Shown piece by piece: positions 6,636-13,015 of a DNA stretch of 13,015 bases (positions are counted from its first letter, which is position 1; each line of letters starts with the position of its first letter). The notes under the pieces were generated by a model that had not been told where the DNA came from, ran no database searches, and worked only from the letters and a program-made list of their open reading frames with translations. A program made the translations under genes and the position numbers. Source of the DNA: Coemansia sp. RSA 1804 (taxonomy: Eukaryota > Kickxellomycota > Kickxellomycetes > Kickxellales > Kickxellaceae). Location of the stretch: the NCBI GenBank assembly GCA_027578815.1, contig JANBTH010000657.1, forward strand, positions 1 to 13,015, in the 5' to 3' direction.

Positions 6636-9453
6636 TCAACAATGATAGAAATAGTAAGCTCTCCATAGTAGCAGTAGGCATGCATTTGCCGCTAGAAGGA
6701 CAAGTGTAAACCGCAGCGTGCGTTGGTGTATGTCAAACGCAGAGAAAACGAGAGAAACGCCCATCAAGTACCGTAGATTGGCACTTTGTTCGTTGCAACG
6801 CATGCTCAGTGCCTGCAGAAAATATACCTTAGCCAGCATAATAGCTGTTTTGACGATAAACGCAGATGATCTCTGATTGTCATCAATTACTGGCGCTTCC
6901 AGGTATCTGGGTCGCTTTTGTCTGGAAGCGCTTGCAGCAGCTGGCGCACTAGAACCCCCCAAGTGGCGTTTTGAACCGGTATTTACATTGACATCCAGAC
7001 TTTCAAAACTGTCCTCGCTGCCATCCGAATCAAACCTAATGGGGTCCTCAATTGAAGCCGCACTACCGGAATTGCTGGACAGAGCATTATCCTTTGCCCC
7101 AATTGCACTATCGCGACGACTAGATGTTGCAAGCCCAACGCTATGCCGTCTAATCATGTTTGACAAAGAAACATTATGCATTTTATCATGAAAACTCCCC
7201 GAACTGGACGCTTCTCTTCCAGATATACGCATAATTGGGAATCTTGAAGACCCCCCAGTATCTCCTGACCGCAAATAGTAATCGCGGTTGTTTTGAGCAG
7301 CTTGCGAATCACTCTCCTGGTGGATTGTCGCCGGATCTGGCGTACTTGTTCCGTTACTAGCCACATCCAGGTCTCTGATTTCGAATCTAGACGCATCGTG
7401 GTTGCGATTATGCCACACACCGCGTTTCCTCACAATCTGATGGATAATATCATTGATATCGGGCCGCTTTGACTCGTCGTAGTTCAATAGCTGTCGCATA
7501 ATCCCCTGAAGCTCTGATGGAATCTTTTCCGCATATGGTGGTCGCCGGGTTTGCATAAAATCAATATGCTTGAGACCCAGAATATCCCTGCGCAGCACAT
7601 CAAGGTCGTCAACATCCGAATAAGGCAGTTTGGAATAGCAGAGATAGTAGAGTACAATACCAAGCGACCACATATCTGCCTTTGTCGAGTAGCTGTCAAG
7701 GTAGCGGCCCGTGCTGTCAACCTCTATAAGCTCGGGTGCCATAAACTCCATGGTCCCTGTTGCCCCTGTGCGATTGCGCTTCTCCAATTGCGACAGTATT
7801 TCGCACTCGCCAAAATCTGTTAGCATGATTCGTGGTGTTTCGCCGCTGGTTTCCTTGTTGATTGGATCGTTCCAATGCAGCAGCAGGTTCATGTGCTTCA
7901 GATCACGATGAATAATCTGCAGCTGGTGAAGGTGTGCCAAGCCATTACAGATGTCTGAAAAGAAAGACCATATTTCATCGACAGACAACACCCGTGGCCC
8001 TTTGTCGAGACCATCAATCTCTTCGCTTGAAGAAAGTAACGGCAATTCCTCCCTATTTCGCCTTCGCCTTCGTCTATCCAGTATTCTTCGCTTCAGAGAT
8101 GCGCCGGAATCCCCCATATCTACATTTTCCCCTTTGGGCTCCATATACTCCTGCAGGTTGCCGCCGTTTGCATATTCCATCAGTATAAAAAGACAAGGAA
8201 CTCGAGGCCCAAAAGCCGTCAGACTATGCATCTCAAGCCAAGAATGTTTGTACTCGACAACATTGGGATGACGGAGACTTTCCAGCAATTTGACCTCACG
8301 CAGCATACGCTTGAGCCATACGTGATTGTTACCAACAGCAACCTTCTTCACCGCATAATAACCAAGAAACACTCCGTCAAGTATATGCTGGCAGGAAAAC
8401 ACAGAGCCACGCAAGCCCTTGCCGAGCTTTTTTTGCTCCATAAAGAATCGTTCATAGTAACCCTGGTTAAACGACCTCTCAGACACACCGTCCTTCGATG
8501 TGTTTATTTCTTCGGCTATAGTACGAGATTCTGGCGTAGATCGGTCAACACCAGGGGATATAAGCATGGTCTCTTTATCCTCGCTTTCATCGTTCTCGTC
8601 GATTAATGGTTTGCTTGAGACAGTATACCCAGCATGTTCTTCTTTGCTATTGTCGAGAACATAGCCTCCCTCTCTATCGATCCGAAAATTGGAGATATCG
8701 GGAAGGCTCTGAAGCCGACTCTTGTAGTATTTGTTGTCAGAAGAAGCGTAGAACTGCTGATCATCCTCGATTTTGCCAGTGACGGTTTCAAAAGCAAACT
8801 GCGGCTGCTGGAGCTGTAAGTAACGCCCAAGCAGTTTAAAGTAATCTCTATCAGTTGTGACCATGTCGTTTGAATTGGACGAGATCTCTGAAGCTACATG
8901 TGACTCCCAGCTACTTTCCGAGTATTTGCCAATGGGTCTTAGGCATGTTGGACAAATGGGCGCCTTGTGCTCCAACTGCTGAAGCAAATCGCTATGATTG
9001 ATGTCGTTGGTACTTCTGTCCCCACCAACAACGCGTCGTTCATTGACATCAACAGAAGTTTGCGAATTCAGAATGCCCAGGCGGCCGGGTACAATATGTT
9101 TTACCTCGACGCCATTGTCCTCTTGGTTGTATAAGACAATCTGACCAGTAGGGCGCTTATAGCTAGCGCACGGAGAATAAGTACACAGATATACAAGATG
9201 CAGTAACAAAGCAATCAGCGAGAGATCAAATAAGCAACACAATCAATGAACTACGCACTGTCTGCAAAAGAAACATAGCAAACGAGTTGAGATACACTTA
9301 CAGAATAACACGCCATGGCGAATATGGAATAAGTTGCATACTACGCACTCCACCCTGACCGTCTCTATTCAGCAAGGCGCCGTGTTGATTGGGCTGAGCT
9401 TGTGACGACGAGCTCTGCGAATGTGACCTGTGTGGATTTCGATTCTTTGGCAT
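6636..9453 (-). CDS. IKS1: Iks1-family serine/threonine protein kinase, two exons
   Basis: Exon 1 is 9453-9302 and exon 2 is 9162-6636 (minus strand), giving 892 residues. Exon 1 carries a polar start and LIPYSPWRVIL. Joined to YKRPTGQIVLYN this rebuilds the N-terminal block typical of fungal Iks1 proteins. A CPTC pair (121-124) and a YFKLL segment (about 157) follow. The kinase domain spans about 290-625: Gly loop GKGLRG (298-303), Lys323 in AVKK, HRDLKHMN (469-476), DFG (500-502) and APE (526-528). All catalytic residues are present, so it should be active. The block KHSWLE after RHPNVVEY is typical of Iks1. An Arg-rich insert (RRRRRR) precedes the catalytic loop. A long Ser-rich region then leads to hydrophobic stretches, the last 24 residues resembling a tail anchor. 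The yeast relative has no well-defined pathway. The start at 9453 has G at -3 and a TATA box 58 bases upstream. Confidence 0.9.
9163..9301 (-). other. intron of the kinase gene
   Basis: The 139-base intron has a perfect GTAAGT donor (9301-9296), a possible CTGAT branch site and the acceptor GTGCGCTAG ending at 9163. Phase 2 is kept (CT plus C gives Leu). A second, stronger-looking acceptor TTTCTTTTGCAG ends at 9262. Its use would give a 40-base intron and a TGA after six codons. Confidence 0.75.
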
Positions 9454-9774
9454 GGCTGCTCGAAAAGAAAGAGAAATAAGCCAAGCAAAAAGTAAAAAAA
9501 GTACAAAGTCTTTTATATATACTGGAAAGTCCACATTAGAATGTAGTCCAGAATAAATCCGACAAAAAGCAGTGAACTAGAAAATATACAATATTGACAC
9601 TCATGAAAAGGAAGGAATAGGAAAGAAAGAATGATTGCAAACATTGTTATTTTTATAATTAATGGGGCTTCACCCCTCACCCTTAAAGTGCTGTGAAAAT
9701 AAGTGGATTGAAAGTGTGTTTGCACAGCTTCGCATACTGTCAGCTCAATGAACCATCAGTATATAAACTTTTTT
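9454..9774. other. intergenic spacer with kinase promoter
   Basis: These 321 bases lie between the end of the oxygenase gene and the start of the kinase, both on minus. They contain the kinase TATA box and a short hairpin-like GGGGCTTCACCCC near 9664-9676, whose right arm runs into a STRE-like CCCCT. No gene is supported. Confidence 0.5.
9511..9519 (-). promoter_or_regulatory. TATA box of the kinase gene
   Basis: On the minus strand TATATAAAA lies about 58 bases before the ATG at 9453. It falls inside the upstream extension of the open frame, which argues that the ATG at 9534 is not the start. Confidence 0.55.
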
Positions 9775-10515
9775 TTACCCAAACACTACATCGGAGCGCA
9801 GCACATATTTGTAGCTGTTACGTAGCTCCAGTGCCTCGTGCTGCAGACAGTCCGCGCCATGCTTGTGAAGCAGAGCCAGGCCGGCTTCCGGCTTTACGCT
9901 TACTGGCTCCATTCGTCTCGCGTAGAAAACAGTCTCACCTCCAGATGGCCGTCCTCCATCACCAAAGCGCGGATCGTCAATCGAATTTAAGTAAATAAGG
10001 AGGGTGTACTCTGTGCGCCGACCACTGTGGTCAAAAAAGTAGTCGTCATAATGTTTCCCAAAGCGCTGGCCAGGCCCATAGCGGTAGAGACGAATGTTGT
10101 CCAGCAGTCCAACAGGAGCCCTGTCATCTGGGTGCTTCCAGCTGCTGAGCAATCTTGCCATTCCCGTGTCTTGCCACACCCGCCGGGCACATTCCTCGCT
10201 GCTTGTGCTCCAGCGTGAATTGTTTCTAAAAGCCTCGCCTCTTTTGGGAACGCCTGGGGTAGGAACACAGTGTTGGTTGGCAATTCGGATAAACGCGTCG
10301 CACTCGGCTCGATCAAGAGTATTCTTGAGTAGGAATATGTGGTTACTGACAAGCTCTACTAGACTCAGGCTTTTCTTTGTTTTAATAACTGGCCAAAACA
10401 TGGGCGATGCAGGTTCTGTTACCACATGTTGAGCTGCTCCTGACTGGCTCCTGCTTTTGATATTGCCCGAAGCTTCATGATTCCCAAGCTTGTCCGTTTT
10501 CTTGGCTTTACCCAT
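9775..10515 (-). CDS. prolyl-4-hydroxylase-like Fe(II)/2-oxoglutarate dioxygenase
   Basis: The protein has 246 residues in a single exon. The first 45 residues are basic and polar with no signal peptide. The P4Hc double-stranded beta-helix domain covers about 56-246. Iron ligands are His155 and Asp157 in GKHYDDYF and His226 in CLQHEA. Lys236, exactly ten residues after the last His, is placed to bind 2-oxoglutarate. The GGETVFY block (193-198) is also typical. Known for the family: it hydroxylates proline using O2 and 2-oxoglutarate, releasing succinate and CO2. Absence of a signal peptide suggests a cytosolic or nuclear protein substrate, unlike collagen hydroxylases; the substrate is unknown. 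The open frame extends to a TTG at 10545, but the ATG at 10515 has A at -3 and G at +4 and is preferred. It lies upstream of the kinase on the same strand and has its own spacer. Confidence 0.9.
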   Translation of the reverse strand: MGKAKKTDKLGNHEASGNIKSRSQSGAAQHVVTEPASPMFWPVIKTKKSLSLVELVSNHIFLLKNTLDRAECDAFIRIANQHCVPTPGVPKRGEAFRNNSRWSTSSEECARRVWQDTGMARLLSSWKHPDDRAPVGLLDNIRLYRYGPGQRFGKHYDDYFFDHSGRRTEYTLLIYLNSIDDPRFGDGGRPSGGETVFYARRMEPVSVKPEAGLALLHKHGADCLQHEALELRNSYKYVLRSDVVFG

Positions 10516-12324
10516 GATGTTGTAATACTGTGTTTGCAAAAACAAGTGGCTACAGCTGTCGGTTCCAATATTTCCGAATTCGCAATCAATATGAGCTTAT
10601 TATTTATCCGGCTTATCTCTGGAATAATATGTTATATTTCTCTAACTGAAGCAGCAAACACAAGACATGTGCAGATCCTTCACACGAAATATTTGAAGGA
10701 TGACAATATAATGGAAATGTTTATCTCACATAGGTGAAAGAAAAGCTATGAGTTTGTGTAAGAAGATCTCTTGAGTCGCAGGATTTTTGCTTTATGAAAA
10801 TACAAAGAGAATAGTCCCATTGGCATATGGGATGTTAAGGACAATTACATCGTTAAGCTTAAAATGTTGATAAAAAGGTTCTGAAGCATTGGTATTTTCA
10901 AACCATTTCTCCTAGTACTTTTATCCTTCATTTAAACGTAAATATGCAAGGCAAGATGCCATTTTTATTCGTAAACTAACAAAATGAAAAGTTAATACTC
11001 ATCAAATGTTTCATGGAATATTAGATTATTCACAATTGGTCAAATAATCAAGAACTTTTTATGCAGACGTGTTTGCGATCGTCACAAACACATCTATAAT
11101 TAAACTCTTGTCAAATCCCAAAGTTGCCGTAGATGCCAAGAGACCTAACAGAGCTAGTTCCAAACCCTTATTCCCGACACGGTACTTTGTGGTATGGAGA
11201 GAGAGGGAGAAGTCTGAATTGTCGCCAGAGCTAAATCACAGCTAGCTCAACGGCGGATATTTATTGATACACATGTGTAAGTGTCGGCTAAAGAGCTAAA
11301 TCCGTTGGCATTTAGTGAGAGCAAAAAATGGTCTACAAGCTAGTGGAATTTGCAGTAGAGCGGTGTTCTTTTTTTGCCATTGTGTACATTTTATTGTAGC
11401 TTGCAGCTATTCTTGTTTTCTCTTGAAGGCTACGCATTCACAAATATAACTACCAGGCGCATTTGCTTGCTTTCCGCAACAATTGTCTTGCTGCTTTTCT
11501 TGGACGTATACATTTGTTATCTTTGCTGTGATCTGTTGCAAATAAAATAAAATTCTGTCATTTTATATCTGCATTGATTTACAAGGTAATTCAAACAAGG
11601 GGCGCCTGAAGCGGTTTTATTTTTTATTTACAGGGAGCCGAGCTGTATGTATGAACAAAATTATTCCTGGCGTATGCCAAAAGTGAGTGGGGTTCATCTT
11701 TATTTTGACTATAGTAGTTGAATGAGTTGTACAAGTCATATCTCTAGCCTAATGCCTTCTGTACTCTTTCCAAGATGTGGGTTCTGGCAATTACTTGGAA
11801 AATAGTACTGCAGATTTTGTCGACTGCACTGTTGACATATCAAAACAGCGTCTGCGATTGGCTTTCACTCAGCTATACGCACTGTGAAGAATGGGGATTC
11901 ATTATATGCATAAAATGGTTTGTCTGCAAGATGTGCAGCTAGATGTAGAAAAAAGACCATGCCCCCTTTTTGCTTGAGAAATGCACTGAAGAGCAAGCAA
12001 GCGGTTTTGCTGCTTTGTTTGACCGAGCACATAAATGGTTTCGGTATCTCTGCTGCATATCCCTTTTGTGCATCGTTGGTTAGAAGAACGAATAGACGGA
12101 AATGCCTGCCATCTTTATTTCGCATCATTTCTTCCTCTGATGCAAACAAACATTTAATACATACAGAAGCAATGATATTGTTTCAATCCATGTTTTCCGC
12201 TTGTTCAAATATGATTATGCTGGCGGTCAAGACTGATAAATAATAGGTCGTCAATTGAAGGATAATACATAAAGAAGGAATTGCTTTTAATCTGTGCAAA
12301 ACACAAAGTCCGCAAGCAATAATA
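10516..12324. other. long AT-rich spacer without a supported gene
   Basis: The left end must hold the promoter of the minus-strand oxygenase (a CCAAT at 10565-10569 and TA-rich runs lie there) and the right end that of the plus-strand gene starting at 12325. Between them are scattered AATAAA-like hexamers, a strong acceptor-like TTATTTTTTATTTACAG ending near 11635 with no convincing exon after it, a GA-rich run near 11198-11211, and short open frames rich in Trp, Cys and Phe that look like translated non-coding DNA. No tRNA or other structured RNA was seen. Confidence 0.5.
11227..11302. repeat. paired 11-base direct repeat around a palindrome
   Basis: AGAGCTAAATC occurs at 11227-11237 and 11292-11302. 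Between and beside the copies are the perfect palindrome ACACATGTGT (11269-11278) and the inverted pair CAACGG (11248-11253) and CCGTTG (11302-11307). The arrangement could be a binding-site cluster or the remains of a small element. It may also be chance. Confidence 0.35.
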
Positions 12325-13015
12325 ATGTCAAGCGACTACTGTGCTGAAACGGGATTGCCGATCTGCTATGGTGTGGATTCAGCTGACAGTCGACAAATGG
12401 ATTTTCTACAAGCTCTGTTTGGGAATGAAGGTAATAATTTCACCAAGTAATGTTTTCTTGCGCAGAAACCTACAGGCGCAGTAGGCCTGGGTGTATGTGT
12501 GTGTATCTAGCTCCAATGATGGTCTCCTTTTGTTTCAAAGCTCCGAAGTAGCGCATGATGTACAGTGTATTGGGCAAATAAATTCTTTCTGGCAAACTGA
12601 AGACGAGGTGTGTGTCTGCTCGTTCATGCATTTTGCCATTTCCATGAATTGGTTTTGCAAGTAGTCATTTTTTTTTGTGCAGCGATCGGTTCTTCTGCAC
12701 AGTTGTTAATCTCTTGTCGTTTTTTTGTTTGGGTGCATGTCATTTGCATATCCTCCGCTTTTTCGTGTTTTCGTTGACCGAGCCAATACAACACCGCTAT
12801 TGTCGGTATTTCTTTGTTATGCTTTCCACATAACATTGATTGTTTGTTTGTCATTTGACCTTGTAGAGCGATTGTATGCAGAGAATATAGCAGCATACAT
12901 TTGCCGATTGTTTAGAACAACCACAAAGCGGCTTTTGTTGTCTACAATACAGAAGCTGATGCCCCTATGTCGATCGCGGACCAGTATGAAGATTATTTCA
13001 AACCTTAATTATAAT
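12325..13015 (+). CDS. 5' part of an unrecognised intron-rich gene, cut by the right edge
   Basis: Proposed exons are 12325-12430, 12466-12490, 12541-12607, 12683-12701 and 12867 to the edge. Exon 1 starts MSSDYCAETGLPICYG and stays open to LQALFGNE, then a GTAATA donor. Exon 2 (25 bases) encodes TYRRSRP. Exon 3 encodes SEVAHDVQCIGQINSFWQTE and ends DE before GTGTGT. Exon 4 (19 bases, after a long T run and GCAG) encodes RSVLLH. Exon 5, after TTGTAG, is open for 49 codons to the edge, with RLYAENIAAYICRLF. All junctions keep phase. Intron lengths are 35, 50, 75 and 165 bases. The 35-base intron and the GTTGTT donor of intron 4 are the weakest points. Exons 1, 3 and 5 look protein-like. No domain was recognised and no function is proposed. 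Confidence 0.42.

Noticed and set aside
9163..9242. Kinase start at ATG 9242 with a signal-like N-terminus
   Set aside because: The hydrophobic start is translated intron. Splicing to the exon at 9453-9302 restores the conserved family N-terminus in phase.
9454..9534. Upstream ATG at 9534 in the same frame as kinase exon 1
   Set aside because: The extension covers the TATA box and would give a hydrophobic N-terminus not seen in the family. ATG 9453 fits better.
10516..10545. Longer oxygenase frame beginning at TTG 10545
   Set aside because: TTG is a poor eukaryotic start, and the ATG at 10515 has good context.
11749..11943. Short open plus-strand frame rich in Trp and Cys with an ATG at 11776
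   Set aside because: Trp/Cys enrichment is typical of translated non-coding DNA. No homologous motif and overlapping frames on the other strand.
11865..12243. Overlapping opposite-strand frames of about 94 and 107 residues
   Set aside because: They overlap each other, show no domain, and have no promoter or splice support.
12624..12896. 90-residue minus-strand frame
   Set aside because: It runs antisense through the T-rich introns and exon 4 of the plus-strand gene model. Its Lys/Gln richness comes from those T runs.
1..13015. tRNA, 5S rRNA, CRISPR, IS or phage features
   Set aside because: No box B-like GGTTCRANYCC with a foldable cloverleaf, no regularly spaced repeats, and no transposase or phage motifs were seen by eye. 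A tRNAscan or Rfam search would settle this.

Overview
The window looks like nuclear DNA from a fungus, probably an early-diverging lineage. That placement is inference from gene content and gene structure. It carries eukaryotic genes with GT-AG (and one GC-AG) introns, TATA boxes and A at -3 of start codons. One gene is an Iks1-type kinase, a family typical of fungi. Genes are compact and separated by AT-rich spacers. No rRNA, tRNA, CRISPR array, transposase or virus-like gene was recognised.

Layout from left to right. At 1-463 there is a possible 3' end of an unrecognised plus-strand gene. At 464-2141 there is a gene-poor stretch with one doubtful spliced candidate. At 2142-3761 (minus) lies an ER-type TPR/J-domain co-chaperone, the DNAJC3/P58IPK type. 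A 916-base divergent promoter region at 3762-4677 holds CCAAT boxes, STRE-like sites, a near-ERSE site and a TATA box. At 4678-5154 (plus) is a small protein with a mitochondrial presequence and LEA-like 11-residue repeats. At 5608-6562 (plus) is a two-exon PQ-loop membrane transporter whose intron appears to be of the rare GC-AG class. It converges, with a 73-base gap, on a two-exon Iks1-family protein kinase at 6636-9453 (minus). Upstream of the kinase on the same strand is a prolyl-4-hydroxylase-like Fe(II)/2-oxoglutarate oxygenase at 9775-10515. At 10516-12324 is a long AT-rich spacer with no gene I can support. From 12325 to the right edge is the 5' part of an unrecognised plus-strand gene that appears to be cut into very small exons by short introns.

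The genes do not form one pathway. The DNAJC3-like protein serves ER folding, the PQ-loop protein probably exports a solute from vacuole or lysosome, the kinase belongs to a poorly understood fungal family, and the oxygenase modifies an unknown protein. The observations most worth a second look are the intron-rich gene at the right edge, the GC-AG intron, the spliced N-terminus of the kinase with a tail-anchor-like C-terminus, the LEA-like mitochondrial protein, and the near-ERSE upstream of the ER chaperone gene.
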